From Paraburkholderia sacchari (lineage in GTDB: Bacteria > Pseudomonadota > Gammaproteobacteria > Burkholderiales > Burkholderiaceae): a stretch of 64,000 bases of DNA. Below, in pieces: positions 1 through 9,439 of this stretch. Below the pieces are notes generated by a model. That model was given only the letters and a program-made list of their open reading frames with translations, made no database searches and had not been told where the DNA came from. The stretch covers positions 496,001 through 560,000 of the forward strand of contig NZ_JTDB02000003.1 of assembly GCF_000785435.2 (NCBI RefSeq). The letters run 5' to 3'. How positions within the stretch are numbered: position 1 is the first letter of the stretch; every line of letters starts with the position of its first letter. The translations under genes and the position numbers were made by a program.

Positions 1-2
1 GC

Positions 3-935
3 CCGGAGCGCGAGCTCCAGGTGATCGAGCGCCTGCAGAACATGAGCGAAGGTCCGCTCGGCAACGATCACATCAGCGCGATCTGGCGCGAGATCATGGC
101 CGCGAGCCGCTCGCTCGAAAAGACCATCTCGGTGGCGTATCTCGGCCCGGTCGGCACCTATTCCGAGCAGGCGACGTTCGCGTACTTCGGTCAGTCGATC
201 GAAGGCATGCCGTGTCCGTCCATCGATGAGGTGTTTCGCTCGGTCGAGTCGGGCGCCGCGGAATTCGGCGTCGCGCCGGTCGAGAATTCGACCGAGGGTG
301 CGGTGTCGCGCACGCTCGATCTGCTCCTGCAGACGCAGCTCGTGATCGGCGGCGAAATCGCGCTGCCGATCCAGCACAACCTGATGACGCAAAGCGGCAC
401 GCTCGATGGCGTGACGCGCGTGTGCGCGCACCCGCAGGCGCTCGCGCAGTGCCAGCGCTGGCTCACGGTCAACGCGCCGCAACTGGAGCGCCAGGCCGTA
501 TCGAGCAACGCAGAGGCCGCGCGCCTCGCGGCGCAGGATCCGACCATCGCGGCCATCGCCGGTGAACGCGCGGCCACGCACTATGGCCTCTCGATCGCCA
601 ATGCGCTGATCCAGGACGACCCGCATAACCGCACGCGCTTCGTGATGATCGGCAAGCAGCCGGCGGGCGTGTCGGGCCACGACCAGACCTCGATGATCGT
701 CTCGGTGAAGAACGAGCCGGGCGCCGTCTACAAGCTGCTCGAACCGCTCGCGCGCCACGGCGTGTCGATGACGCGCTTCGAGTCGCGCCCGGCGCGCGTC
801 GGTACGTGGGAGTACTACTTCTACATCGACTTCGAAGGTCATCGCGACGAGCCGGCTGTGGCTGCCGCGCTCGAAGAGCTGGGCAAGAAAGCCGCATTCC
901 TGAAGATTCTCGGCTCGTATCCGCGTTCGCGTTAA
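3..935 (+). CDS. pheA: Bifunctional chorismate mutase/prephenate dehydratase (P-protein), 5' truncated by window edge
   Basis: Converts chorismate to prephenate and prephenate to phenylpyruvate in phenylalanine synthesis. The reading frame is open to the left edge, so only the tail of the chorismate mutase domain is present (ending near EGPLGNDHISAIWREIM). The dehydratase domain follows, starting at VAYLGPVGTYSEQATF and containing the NRTRF active-site motif, then a C-terminal ACT domain with GAVYKLL and ESRP, the usual phenylalanine-binding signatures. It heads the run pheA-hisC-tyrA-aroA-cmk, typical of Burkholderia. The GTG at 21 is an internal codon, not the real start. Family assignment is very secure. 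Confidence 0.96.
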   Translation, partial: PERELQVIERLQNMSEGPLGNDHISAIWREIMAASRSLEKTISVAYLGPVGTYSEQATFAYFGQSIEGMPCPSIDEVFRSVESGAAEFGVAPVENSTEGAVSRTLDLLLQTQLVIGGEIALPIQHNLMTQSGTLDGVTRVCAHPQALAQCQRWLTVNAPQLERQAVSSNAEAARLAAQDPTIAAIAGERAATHYGLSIANALIQDDPHNRTRFVMIGKQPAGVSGHDQTSMIVSVKNEPGAVYKLLEPLARHGVSMTRFESRPARVGTWEYYFYIDFEGHRDEPAVAAALEELGKKAAFLKILGSYPRSR

Positions 936-1061
936 GTTCGCTTTTGCCCCGGTTTCTCTGCCGTTGCGCCTTCGAGGCGCGGCGGGTGAACCCGGCAGCG
1001 GTCCTGCACGGGGCAAAGCCACGGCTTCGCACGAACCTTCGCCGATACTGGAGAAACACGC

Positions 1062-2168
1062 ATGACCACGCAATTCGGCCCTTCGTATGTGCGCGCGATC
1101 GCGCCGTATGTCGCCGGCAAGCCGATTTCCGAAGTTGCCCGCGAGTTCGGCCTCGACGAGGCGCGCATTGTGAAGCTCGCGTCGAACGAGAATCCGCTCG
1201 GCGTGCCAGAGTCGGCGCAGCGCGCGATTGCGCAGGCTGCGAGCGAGTTGGGCCGGTATCCGGATTCGAACGCCTTCGAACTGAAGGCCGCGCTTGCCGC
1301 GCGCTACGACGTGCCGCCCGAGTGGATCACGCTGGGCAACGGCAGCAACGACATCCTCGAAATGGCCGCGCATGCGTTCGTCGAGCGCGGCCAGTCGATC
1401 GTCTATTCGCAGTATTCCTTCGCGGTCTACGCGCTCGCGACGCAGGGGCTCGGCGCGCGCCATCTCGTAACGCCGGCCGTGCGGTACGGCCACGATCTCG
1501 ATGCGATGCTCGCGGCCGTTGCCGACGACACGCGTCTGATTTTTGTGGCGAACCCGAACAATCCGACGGGCACGTTCATCGACGGCGCCACGCTCGAAGC
1601 GTTCATCGCCAGGGTGCCGCGCCACATTGCCGTGGTGCTCGACGAGGCCTACACCGAGTATCTCGCGGCGGACAAGCGCTACGATTCGATCGCGTGGGCG
1701 CGCCGCTACCCGAACCTGCTGGTTTCGCGGACGTTCTCGAAGGCTTACGGGCTTGCTGGCCTGCGCATCGGCTTCGCGATTGCGCAGCCGGAGCTGACCG
1801 ATCTGCTCAACCGGCTGCGCCAGCCGTTCAACGTGAACACGCTCGCGCAGGCCGCGGCGATTGCCGCGCTCGGCGACACGGATTTCCTGGAAAAGAGCGC
1901 CGCGTTGAATGCTGAAGGCTATTGCACGCTGACCGCGGCGTTCGAGCGCATGGGTCTCGAGTATGTGCCATCGGACGGCAACTTCGTGCTCGTGCGCGTG
2001 GGCGCCGACGATCAGGCCGGCGATCGCGTCAATCTCGCGCTGCTCAAGCAGGGCGTGATCGTGCGACCGGTGGGCGGTTATGGCCTGCCGCAATGGCTGC
2101 GCGTGACCATCGGTCTGCCCGGGGAGAATGCGGCATTCCTCGCGGCACTCGAGCGTGCGCTCGCATGA
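1062..2168 (+). CDS. hisC: Histidinol-phosphate aminotransferase-type PLP enzyme
   Basis: A 368-residue fold-type I aminotransferase. Visible motifs are the substrate/cofactor region NPNNPTGTF, the aspartate in VVLDEAYTEY, and the PLP lysine in SRTFSKAYGLAGLRIGFA. Its position between pheA and tyrA, away from the his operon, suggests that it may serve as the aromatic aminotransferase for phenylpyruvate or hydroxyphenylpyruvate, though by sequence it is HisC. A 126-bp spacer separates it from pheA. The TGA stop is followed by tyrA after 37 bases. Substrate preference cannot be decided from sequence. Confidence 0.93.
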   Translation: MTTQFGPSYVRAIAPYVAGKPISEVAREFGLDEARIVKLASNENPLGVPESAQRAIAQAASELGRYPDSNAFELKAALAARYDVPPEWITLGNGSNDILEMAAHAFVERGQSIVYSQYSFAVYALATQGLGARHLVTPAVRYGHDLDAMLAAVADDTRLIFVANPNNPTGTFIDGATLEAFIARVPRHIAVVLDEAYTEYLAADKRYDSIAWARRYPNLLVSRTFSKAYGLAGLRIGFAIAQPELTDLLNRLRQPFNVNTLAQAAAIAALGDTDFLEKSAALNAEGYCTLTAAFERMGLEYVPSDGNFVLVRVGADDQAGDRVNLALLKQGVIVRPVGGYGLPQWLRVTIGLPGENAAFLAALERALA

Positions 2169-2205
2169 GCATGAGCGCGCAATTTTTCTTTATTCCGGTG
2201 ATGGC

Positions 2206-3183
2206 GTGAGTGCGTTTTCCTTTAAAAAGCTGGTGATTTTCGGCGTCGGACTGATCGGCGGCTCGCTCGCGCGCGCCTTGCGCGAGCGCGGCGGCGCCAC
2301 GGGCCAGGTGATCGGCGTGGGCCGCCGCGCCCATTCGGTCGCGCGCGCCCTCGAACTGGGCGTGATCGACGCGGCCGCGACGCTCGACGACGAACCGGCG
2401 CTGGCCGCCGCGCTCGACGGCGCGGACCTCGTGCTGATCGCGGCGCCCGTCGCGCAGACGCAGGCGTTGCTCGAACGCATCGCGCCGCATCTGCAGCCGC
2501 ATACCATCGTCACCGACGCCGGCAGCACCAAGGGCGACGTGATCGCCGCCGCACGCGCGGCGCTCGGCGAGCGCATCGGCCAGTTCGTGCCGGGGCATCC
2601 GATTGCGGGCCGCGAATCGAGCGGCGTCGAAGCGGCGTTGCCGGACCTGTATGTGGGCCGCAACGTCGTGCTGTGCCCGCTCGAGGAAAACGCGCCCGAG
2701 GCGGTCGAGCGCATTGCCGCGATGTGGCGCGCCACGGGCGCGGTCATCGGCCAGATGCCGGCTGCGCAGCACGACCGCGTATTCGCGTCGGTGAGCCATC
2801 TGCCGCACGTGCTCTCGTTCGCGCTCGTCGACCAGATTCTGGCCACGCCCGACGCCGAACTGAAATTCTCGTTCGCCGCGGGCGGTTTCCGCGACTTCAC
2901 GCGCATTGCCGCGTCGAGCCCCGAAATGTGGCGCGACGTCTGCCTCGCGAACCGCACGGCGCTGCTCGCGGAACTCGACGCCTACACTGATGTGCTGGCG
3001 AAGCTGCGCGCGGCCATCGACGCGGGCGACGGCGCGGCGCTCGAAACCGTGTTCGCGCGTTCGCGCGCGGCGCGCGAGGCATGGCAGGAACGCGGCGGCA
3101 AGCGCGCGAGTAGCGAAAGCGGTGCGGTGGCGGGAAGCTCCCAGGCAGCGTCTGGTGCCGCCGACGCGCCACCCGGCAAATAA
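2206..3183 (+). CDS. tyrA: Prephenate dehydrogenase
   Basis: NAD(P)-dependent oxidative decarboxylation of prephenate to 4-hydroxyphenylpyruvate for tyrosine synthesis. The Rossmann motif FGVGLIGGSLARAL lies at the N-terminus, followed by VTDAGSTKG, the catalytic-histidine region GHPIAGRESSG and the C-terminal helical dimerisation domain. The GTG at 2206 is chosen as start because it puts the nucleotide-binding fold about 10 residues from the N-terminus; the frame is open further upstream into hisC, but that extension has no family resemblance. Length 325 residues. The last 30 residues are Ala/Ser/Gly-rich and probably disordered. Confidence 0.93.
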   Translation: MSAFSFKKLVIFGVGLIGGSLARALRERGGATGQVIGVGRRAHSVARALELGVIDAAATLDDEPALAAALDGADLVLIAAPVAQTQALLERIAPHLQPHTIVTDAGSTKGDVIAAARAALGERIGQFVPGHPIAGRESSGVEAALPDLYVGRNVVLCPLEENAPEAVERIAAMWRATGAVIGQMPAAQHDRVFASVSHLPHVLSFALVDQILATPDAELKFSFAAGGFRDFTRIAASSPEMWRDVCLANRTALLAELDAYTDVLAKLRAAIDAGDGAALETVFARSRAAREAWQERGGKRASSESGAVAGSSQAASGAADAPPGK

Positions 3184-3249
3184 GCAACAGTCATGCGGCG
3201 CGGCGCATCATTTTGAAGCCGGCCGTTATCGCACTATCAGGACACGTTC

Positions 3250-4554
3250 ATGGAACACCTCGATCTCGGACCGTTCACCCGTGCATCCGGCACGGTTCGC
3301 CTGCCTGGCTCGAAGAGCATTTCGAACCGCGTGCTGCTGCTCGCGGCGCTCGCCGAAGGCGAAACGACGATCACGAACCTCCTCGACTCCGACGACACCC
3401 GCGTGATGCTCGACGCGCTCGCGAAGCTCGGCGTGAAGCTCACGCGCGAAGGCGACACCTGTGTGGTGCAGGGCGCGCGCGGCGCGTTCACGGCGAAGCA
3501 GGCGGACCTGTTCCTCGGCAACGCGGGCACTGCGGTGCGTCCGCTCACGGCGGCGCTCGCGGTGAACGGCGGCGACTATCGCATCCACGGCGTGCCGCGC
3601 ATGCACGAGCGGCCGATCGGCGATCTCGTCGACGGCCTGCGCCAGATCGGCGCAAAGATCGATTACGAACAGAACGACGGTTACCCGCCGCTGCGCATTC
3701 GTCCGGCGCAAATTAGCGTCGATGCGCCCATCCGCGTACGCGGCGACGTGTCGAGCCAGTTCCTCACCGCGCTGCTCATGACGCTGCCGCTCGTGCGCGC
3801 CGCGGGCGGCGTGACGGTCGTGGAAGTGGACGGCGAGCTGATCTCGAAGCCCTACATCGACATCACCATCAAGCTGATGGAGCGCTTCGGCGTGAAGGTC
3901 GTGCGTCACGGCTGGCAGCGCTTCGAGGTGCCGGCGGGCGTGCGCTATCAGTCGCCGGGCAAGATCATGGTCGAGGGCGACGCTTCGTCGGCGTCGTACT
4001 TCCTCGCGGCAGGCGCCATCGGCGGCGGTCCGCTGCGCGTGGAGGGCGTGGGCCGCGCGAGCATTCAGGGCGACGTCGACTTTGCCGCCGCGCTCATGCG
4101 CATGGGCGCGAACGTGACGGTGGCCGACGACTGGATCGAAGTGCGCGGCATCGGCAACGATCACGGCAAGCTCGACCCCATCGACATGGACTTCAACCTG
4201 ATTCCCGACGCGGCAATGACCATCGCCGTGGCCGCGCTCTTTGCCGATGGCGCGACCACGCTGCGCAATATCGCGAGCTGGCGCGTGAAGGAAACCGACC
4301 GCATCGCGGCGATGGCCACCGAACTGCGCAAGGTCGGCGCCGAAGTGGAAGAGGGCCCCGACTACCTCATCGTGCGTCCGCCCGAAAAGCTCGTGCCGAA
4401 CGCCGCGATCGACACCTACGACGATCACCGCATGGCCATGTGTTTCTCGCTCGTGAGCCTCGGCGGCGTGCCGGTGCGCATCAACGACCCGAAGTGCGTC
4501 GGCAAGACGTTCCCTGATTATTTCGAGCGCTTCCTGGCGCTCGCGCAACCTTGA
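3250..4554 (+). CDS. aroA: 3-phosphoshikimate 1-carboxyvinyltransferase (EPSP synthase)
   Basis: Sixth step of the shikimate pathway, transferring enolpyruvate from PEP to shikimate-3-phosphate. At 434 residues it has the normal length. Visible signatures are [15 protein letters not shown] near the N-terminus, [13 protein letters not shown] (PEP-binding loop) around residue 90, and the C-terminal KETDRIAAM and DDHRMAM motifs. The GNAGTA loop places it with class I enzymes. It sits 66 bp after tyrA and 28 bp before cmk, consistent with one transcript. Confidence 0.97.
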   Translation: MEHLDLGPFTRASGTVRLPGSKSISNRVLLLAALAEGETTITNLLDSDDTRVMLDALAKLGVKLTREGDTCVVQGARGAFTAKQADLFLGNAGTAVRPLTAALAVNGGDYRIHGVPRMHERPIGDLVDGLRQIGAKIDYEQNDGYPPLRIRPAQISVDAPIRVRGDVSSQFLTALLMTLPLVRAAGGVTVVEVDGELISKPYIDITIKLMERFGVKVVRHGWQRFEVPAGVRYQSPGKIMVEGDASSASYFLAAGAIGGGPLRVEGVGRASIQGDVDFAAALMRMGANVTVADDWIEVRGIGNDHGKLDPIDMDFNLIPDAAMTIAVAALFADGATTLRNIASWRVKETDRIAAMATELRKVGAEVEEGPDYLIVRPPEKLVPNAAIDTYDDHRMAMCFSLVSLGGVPVRINDPKCVGKTFPDYFERFLALAQP

Positions 4555-4582
4555 TTCCACCGCAGCCGAGTCCCTTCGCCGC

Positions 4583-5317
4583 ATGAAACAAACCCGTCCC
4601 TTTTATCCGACGCCGCTGATCGCGATCGACGGCCCGACTGCCTCCGGAAAGGGCACGGTGGCCACGCTGGTTGCCGCGCATCTCGGCTTTCACCTGCTCG
4701 ACAGCGGCGCGCTGTACCGGCTCGCCGCGCTCGCGAGCATGCGCTACGCGATTGCGGCCGATGATGCCGACGGGCTTGCAAAGCTGATCGACGATCTCCA
4801 CATCACGTTCCGCGAAGGGCTCGCGCAACTCGACGGCGTTGACGTTTCGAACGAAATCCGCGCTGAGGAAGTCGGCAACCGCGCCTCCGTGATTGCCGCG
4901 CATCCGTCCGTGCGCGCCGCGCTGGTGGCCCGCCAGCGGGCGTTCCGCAAGCTTCCGGGCCTCGTTGCCGATGGGCGCGACATGGGCACGGTGATCTTCC
5001 CGGACGCCGACCTGAAGGTGTTCTTGACGGCCAGCGTGGAGGCCCGCGCGGCCCGCCGGCATAAGCAATTGATCCAAAAAGGTTTTTCTGCTAATATGGA
5101 TAACTTGCTTCGGGATTTGCGTGAACGCGACGCGCGCGACAGCAATCGCGCGGCCGCGCCGCTCAAGCCCGCAGCGGATGCGAAGCTGCTGGATACCTCG
5201 GCGCTGTCCATCGACCAGGCGGTCGAACAGGTGGTGCAGTGGTACCAGGAGTCGAGCTTGCGATCCGGCCGCCATTCCGATGGTCACGGCAAATCGCAGA
5301 GTAAAGAGCAGTCGTAG
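4583..5317 (+). CDS. cmk: Cytidylate kinase
   Basis: Phosphorylates CMP and dCMP using ATP. The P-loop [13 protein letters not shown] is at residues 13-25, followed by LLDSGALYR, the [13 protein letters not shown] motif and the NMP-binding insert. The 244-residue product carries a Ser/Lys/Gly-rich tail of about 20 residues beyond the usual end. The 3' third contains an unusually AT-rich stretch (about 5062-5100) that looks like an rpsA promoter embedded in the coding sequence; see the separate entry. Confidence 0.95.
   Translation: MKQTRPFYPTPLIAIDGPTASGKGTVATLVAAHLGFHLLDSGALYRLAALASMRYAIAADDADGLAKLIDDLHITFREGLAQLDGVDVSNEIRAEEVGNRASVIAAHPSVRAALVARQRAFRKLPGLVADGRDMGTVIFPDADLKVFLTASVEARAARRHKQLIQKGFSANMDNLLRDLRERDARDSNRAAAPLKPAADAKLLDTSALSIDQAVEQVVQWYQESSLRSGRHSDGHGKSQSKEQS
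5069..5097 (+). promoter_or_regulatory. Putative sigma-70 promoter for rpsA, inside cmk
   Basis: TTGATC (5069-5074), a 17-base spacer and TAATAT (5092-5097) occur in an AT-rich island inside the GC-rich cmk frame, about 390 bases before the rpsA start. Enteric rpsA is known to have promoters in the cmk-rpsA region, so a separate S1 promoter here is plausible. This is a pattern match only. Confidence 0.5.
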
Positions 5318-5484
5318 TAAGTAGTGGTGCCCTGCTGGCAATGATGGCAAGCGGGGCGTTTGTTAAACCCTTTAACCCCGTATGGCTTTTGCGTCCGTGC
5401 CGCGAACGTAAGCGCTCCGGCCTCAACGCCCGACCGGCCAAAACTGGCTGGCGTGCAGCGAAAACCATGCAAATCCAGATTTTT

Positions 5485-7197
5485 ATGTCCGACCTGCAAA
5501 CCTCCACCCCCAATACTGAATCCTTTGCGGCTCTGTTCGAAGAGTCGCTGACCCGCCAGGACATGCGCGCCGGCGAAGTCATCTCCGCTGAAGTCGTGCG
5601 CGTCGACCACAACTTCGTGGTCGTCAACGCTGGCCTGAAGTCCGAGGCATACATTCCCATCGAGGAATTCCTGAACGACCAGGGCGAAGTGGAGGTTCAG
5701 GCGGGTGATTTCGTTTCCGTCGCGATCGACGCGCTGGAAAACGGCTACGGCGACACCATCCTGTCGCGCGACAAGGCAAAGCGTCTCGCTTCGTGGCTCT
5801 CGCTGGAAAAGGCCCTCGACAACAACGAACTCGTGACCGGCACGATCACGGGCAAGGTCAAGGGCGGCATGACCGTCATGGTCAACGGCATCCGCGCGTT
5901 CCTGCCGGGTTCGCTCGTCGACACGCGTCCGGTCAAGGACACGACGCCGTACGAAGGCAAGACGCTCGAATTCCGCGTCATCAAGCTCGACCGCAAGCGT
6001 AACAACGTCGTGCTGTCGCGCCGCGCAGTGATCGAAGCCACGCAAGGCGAAGAGCGCGCAAAGCTGCTCGAGACGCTCAAGGAAGGCGCGATCGTCAACG
6101 GCGTGGTCAAGAACATCACCGACTACGGCGCGTTCGTGGACCTCGGCGGCATCGACGGCCTGCTGCACATCACCGACATCGCATGGCGTCGCGTGCGTCA
6201 CCCGAGCGAAGTTCTCTCGGTTGGCCAGGAAGTCACCGCGAAGATCCTCAAGTTCGACCAGGAAAAGAACCGCGTTTCGCTCGGTATCAAGCAACTGGGC
6301 GACGATCCGTGGGAAGGCATCTCGCGCCGTTACCCGTCGGGCACGCGCCTGTTCGGCAAGGTCACGAACATCACCGACTACGGCGCGTTCGTCGAAGTCG
6401 AATCGGGCATCGAAGGCCTGGTTCACGTGTCGGAAATGGACTGGACCAACAAGAACGTTGCTCCGTCGAAGGTTGTCCAGCTGGGTGACGAAGTCGAAGT
6501 CATGGTCCTCGAGATCGACGAAGACCGCCGCCGTATCAGCCTCGGCATGAAGCAGTGCAAGGCCAACCCGTGGGATGACTTCAGCCGCAACTTCAAGAAG
6601 GGCGACAAGCTGCAAGGCGCGATCAAGTCGATCACCGACTTCGGCGTGTTCATCGGCCTGCCCGGCGGCATCGACGGTCTGGTTCACCTCTCCGACCTGT
6701 CGTGGAGCGAAACCGGCGAAGAAGCTGTCCGCAAGTACAAGAAGGGCGACGAAGTCGAGGCCGTGGTTCTGGGCATCGACGTCGAGAAGGAGCGTATCTC
6801 CCTCGGCATCAAGCAGCTCGAAGGCGACCCGTTCAGCAACTTCGTTGCTGTCAACGACAAGGGCTCGATCGTCGACGGCGTGGTCAAGTCGGTCGACGCC
6901 AAGGGTGCAGTGGTTGCGCTGAACGCCGACGTCGAAGGCTACCTGCGTGCTTCGGAAATCGCGCAAGACCGCGTGGAAGATGCTCGCAACGTGCTGAAGG
7001 AAGGCGACAAGGTCAACGCGATGATCATCAACATCGATCGCAAGTCGCGTGGCATCAACCTGTCGATCAAGGCGAAGGATTCGGCCGAGACGCAGGAAGC
7101 ACTGCGCAGCATGTCGGCTGATTCGGGTCAGGCCGCCACCGGCACGACCAACCTCGGCGCGCTGCTCAAGGCCAAGCTCGACGGCCAGAACCAGTAA
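5485..7197 (+). CDS. rpsA: 30S ribosomal protein S1
   Basis: Six S1/OB-fold RNA-binding repeats make up this 570-residue protein, slightly longer than the 557-residue E. coli S1 and the usual size in Burkholderiales. Repeat cores are recognisable as [25 protein letters not shown] segments, for example at 6085-6150, 6355-6420 and 6610-6690, each ending in a RISLG-like strand. S1 binds mRNA leaders for translation initiation on the 30S subunit. The ATG at 5485 (MSDLQTST) is chosen because it begins the conserved N-terminus; in-frame upstream codons reach 5341 but have no family resemblance. Third positions favour C/G as in other highly expressed genes. Confidence 0.97.
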   Translation: MSDLQTSTPNTESFAALFEESLTRQDMRAGEVISAEVVRVDHNFVVVNAGLKSEAYIPIEEFLNDQGEVEVQAGDFVSVAIDALENGYGDTILSRDKAKRLASWLSLEKALDNNELVTGTITGKVKGGMTVMVNGIRAFLPGSLVDTRPVKDTTPYEGKTLEFRVIKLDRKRNNVVLSRRAVIEATQGEERAKLLETLKEGAIVNGVVKNITDYGAFVDLGGIDGLLHITDIAWRRVRHPSEVLSVGQEVTAKILKFDQEKNRVSLGIKQLGDDPWEGISRRYPSGTRLFGKVTNITDYGAFVEVESGIEGLVHVSEMDWTNKNVAPSKVVQLGDEVEVMVLEIDEDRRRISLGMKQCKANPWDDFSRNFKKGDKLQGAIKSITDFGVFIGLPGGIDGLVHLSDLSWSETGEEAVRKYKKGDEVEAVVLGIDVEKERISLGIKQLEGDPFSNFVAVNDKGSIVDGVVKSVDAKGAVVALNADVEGYLRASEIAQDRVEDARNVLKEGDKVNAMIINIDRKSRGINLSIKAKDSAETQEALRSMSADSGQAATGTTNLGALLKAKLDGQNQ

Positions 7198-7222
7198 GCC
7201 TCAAACGGGGGCAAGCTGAAGT

Positions 7223-7546
7223 ATGACCAAATCTGAATTGGTCGCGCAGCTGGCTACGCGATTTCCGCAACTTGTTCTCAAGGATGCGGATTTCGCGGTC
7301 AAGACGATGCTCGATGCGATGTCCGAGGCGCTTGCCAAGGGCCATCGCATCGAAATTCGTGGCTTTGGCAGTTTCGGCCTGAATCGCCGGCCATCGCGCG
7401 TCGGACGCAATCCCAAGTCGGGTGAGAAGGTGCTGGTGCCTGAGAAGTTCGTGCCGCATTTCAAGCCTGGCAAGGAGTTGCGCGAGCGCGTCGACCGTCA
7501 TTCGGGCGAGCCGCTTAAGGCAGACGAGCCGGACGACGATCTGTAA
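7223..7546 (+). CDS. ihfB: Integration host factor subunit beta
   Basis: A 107-residue DNA-bending protein of the HU/IHF family, forming the heterodimer with IhfA. The signature [21 protein letters not shown] is present, as is the beta-arm tip region around RNPKSGEKV. The C-terminal tail ([16 protein letters not shown]) is acidic and about 12 residues longer than in E. coli. It lies 25 bp after rpsA, the conserved rpsA-ihfB arrangement, and is followed by a strong hairpin terminator. Confidence 0.96.
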   Translation: MTKSELVAQLATRFPQLVLKDADFAVKTMLDAMSEALAKGHRIEIRGFGSFGLNRRPSRVGRNPKSGEKVLVPEKFVPHFKPGKELRERVDRHSGEPLKADEPDDDL

Positions 7547-7614
7547 GCGCCGCAGGGTATTCGCAGCGGTTGCAGCCGTTGGCGGTCAATGCCAGATGGC
7601 CAGTGCATGGACCG

Positions 7615-7654
7615 AAAAAAGCGCAGGGTTTTTCGAAACCCGGCGCTTTTTTTT
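7615..7654 (+). terminator. Rho-independent terminator after ihfB
   Basis: GGGTTT-TTCG-AAACCC hairpin extended by GCGC/GCGC across one mismatch, flanked by an A-run before and eight T residues after. The A-run on the left could also let it work in the opposite direction. Confidence 0.88.
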
Positions 7655-7808
7655 CGCCCGCGTTTTTGGGGGGGCGGCTTGCGGCTAAGTGCACGTGCCG
7701 GCTCACGAGCGGTTCCATTACAATACGGGACACTTCGGCGCGGCCGATGCTGCGACGCAGCAGAGGAGCTGCGACGGCGCATTCCCGCAACTGCCAAGAG
7801 AATCCTTC

Positions 7809-8102
7809 ATGAGATTTATCGCCTGGGTGATCCGTGTACTGGTGTTCGTGTTATTGCTCGTGCTCGCACTGGAGAACACGGATCCTGCGACGCTGCACGT
7901 CCTGGCCGGCTATTCGTGGCAGGCTCCGCTGATTCTGATCGGGCTGGCGTTCTTCGTTGTGGGGCTGCTGGCCGGCCTGCTTTCGGCGCTGCCCGCGATG
8001 TTCCGGCTGCGCATGGAGAACGGGCGTCTGAAGCGCGACCTGCGCACCGCGAAGGAAGCGCCCGCGACGCCTGTAGAACCGCCGCTGCCGCCGCTTATCT
8101 GA
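7809..8102 (+). CDS. lapA: LapA-family (DUF1049) inner-membrane protein
   Basis: A 97-residue protein with two predicted transmembrane helices (about residues 5-20 and 38-62) followed by a charged cytoplasmic tail (RMENGRLKRDLR). ENTDPATLHVL between the helices is typical of LapA (YciS). LapA acts with LapB in controlling LpxC proteolysis and LPS assembly. The ATG at 7809 begins directly at the first helix. It is followed by lapB after 106 bp, the conserved pair. Confidence 0.88.
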   Translation: MRFIAWVIRVLVFVLLLVLALENTDPATLHVLAGYSWQAPLILIGLAFFVVGLLAGLLSALPAMFRLRMENGRLKRDLRTAKEAPATPVEPPLPPLI

Positions 8103-8208
8103 TTTTGAATTGCCGTGCCGCGCGCCGTCGATGCCCCATAGGTGCTTTATAGGCGCTTGAAGGGTATCCGCAGCGCGCGGCCTGATTACCGTTTCTACCA
8201 TCGCTCGC

Positions 8209-9384
8209 ATGGATCTCGATTTTTGGTGGCTGCTCGTCATTCCCGTCGCGTTCGCGCTCGGCTGGATGGCGTCGCGCTACGACCTGAAGGCGCTGCTGTC
8301 CGAAAGCGCCAATCTGCCGCGTTCGTATTTCCGCGGCCTGAATTTCCTGCTCAACGAGCAGCCCGACAAGGCCATCGACGCGTTCATCGAGGTTGCCAAG
8401 CTCGATCCCGAAACGGTCGAACTGCACTTCGCGCTCGGCAACCTGTTTCGCCGCCGCGGCGAAACCGATCGTGCGATCCGCGTGCACCAGAATCTGCTGT
8501 CGCGCGCGGATCTGCCCGTGAATGAGCGCGATCACGCGCTCTATGAGCTCGGCCAGGACTTCCTGAAAGCTGGCATGCTCGATCGCGCCGAAGAAACGTT
8601 CAGCATGCTCAAGTCGGGCGACTACGCGCAGGGCGCGCAGCGCGCGCTGCTCACGATCTACGAGATCGAAAAGGACTGGAACCGCTCAATCGAGACGGCG
8701 CGTTTGCTCGAAACCATGGGAGCGGCGCCGCTCGGCCTCGAAATCGCCCAGTTCCACTGTGAGCTTTCGCAGGAGGCGCTGCAGCGCAAAAGCCCGGACG
8801 AGGCGCGGCGCCAGCTTGCGCTCGCGCTCAAGGCCAACGAGCAGAGCGTGCGCGCGACGATACTCGGCGGCGACGTGGACGCCGCGAGCGGCGACTGGCA
8901 GGCCGCGCTCGCGCAGTGGCAGCGCGTCGAGGCCCAGAATCCCGCCTATCTGCCGCTGGTGGCCGAGAAGGTCATGAAGGGCTACGAGGCGCTTGGCCGC
9001 GCGCAAGAGGGGGCGCAACTGCTCACCGAATGGGTCGATCGCTATTCATCGAGCGATCTGCTCGATGTCGCCTACAAATACGTGGCCGAGCTGAGCGGCA
9101 CCGACGCGGCCCATGCGCTCGCCCGCACGCAAATGCAGAAGTCGCCGAATCTCGCCGGCATGACGCGCCTGCTCGAAGCGCAGCAGGCCAACGCCGAAGA
9201 GCCGCGGCGCGGCGAACTCGAACTCATGAGCAAGCTGATCCAGCAGCGCACCAAGAATCTGCCGCGTTACACATGCCAGAATTGTGGCTTCCGGGCGCGC
9301 CTTTTCTACTGGCAATGCCCCGGTTGCAGCGGCTGGGAAACCTATGCGCCGCGCCGCGTCGAGCCCATCCCCGCATCGGGTTGA
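8209..9384 (+). CDS. lapB: LPS assembly protein LapB (TPR protein)
   Basis: The 391-residue product has one N-terminal membrane anchor (residues 4-20, FWWLLVIPVAFALGWM), about nine TPR-like helical pairs, and a C-terminal rubredoxin-type zinc site with two C-x2-C pairs (CQNC and CPGC). In enterobacteria LapB (YciM) recruits LpxC to FtsH and so limits LPS synthesis. It directly follows lapA and precedes the nucleotide-sugar and heptose genes ugd-hldA-hldD, so this block links LPS quantity control with LPS precursor supply. Confidence 0.92.
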   Translation: MDLDFWWLLVIPVAFALGWMASRYDLKALLSESANLPRSYFRGLNFLLNEQPDKAIDAFIEVAKLDPETVELHFALGNLFRRRGETDRAIRVHQNLLSRADLPVNERDHALYELGQDFLKAGMLDRAEETFSMLKSGDYAQGAQRALLTIYEIEKDWNRSIETARLLETMGAAPLGLEIAQFHCELSQEALQRKSPDEARRQLALALKANEQSVRATILGGDVDAASGDWQAALAQWQRVEAQNPAYLPLVAEKVMKGYEALGRAQEGAQLLTEWVDRYSSSDLLDVAYKYVAELSGTDAAHALARTQMQKSPNLAGMTRLLEAQQANAEEPRRGELELMSKLIQQRTKNLPRYTCQNCGFRARLFYWQCPGCSGWETYAPRRVEPIPASG

Positions 9385-9439
9385 TGCGCGCATCGGCGCC
9401 TGAGCCACATCCATTCCCGAATTTGTCACCGGAGCGCGT

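Noticed and set aside
3226..4584. Long minus-strand open frame antisense to aroA
   Set aside because: Its composition (His/Arg/Ala-rich, no family motif) is that of a shadow frame in high-GC DNA; aroA on the plus strand is unambiguous.
5284..6966. 560-codon minus-strand open frame antisense to rpsA
   Set aside because: A mirror of the S1 repeats; repeated Asp/Val/Leu-rich segments arise from the regular codon use of rpsA.
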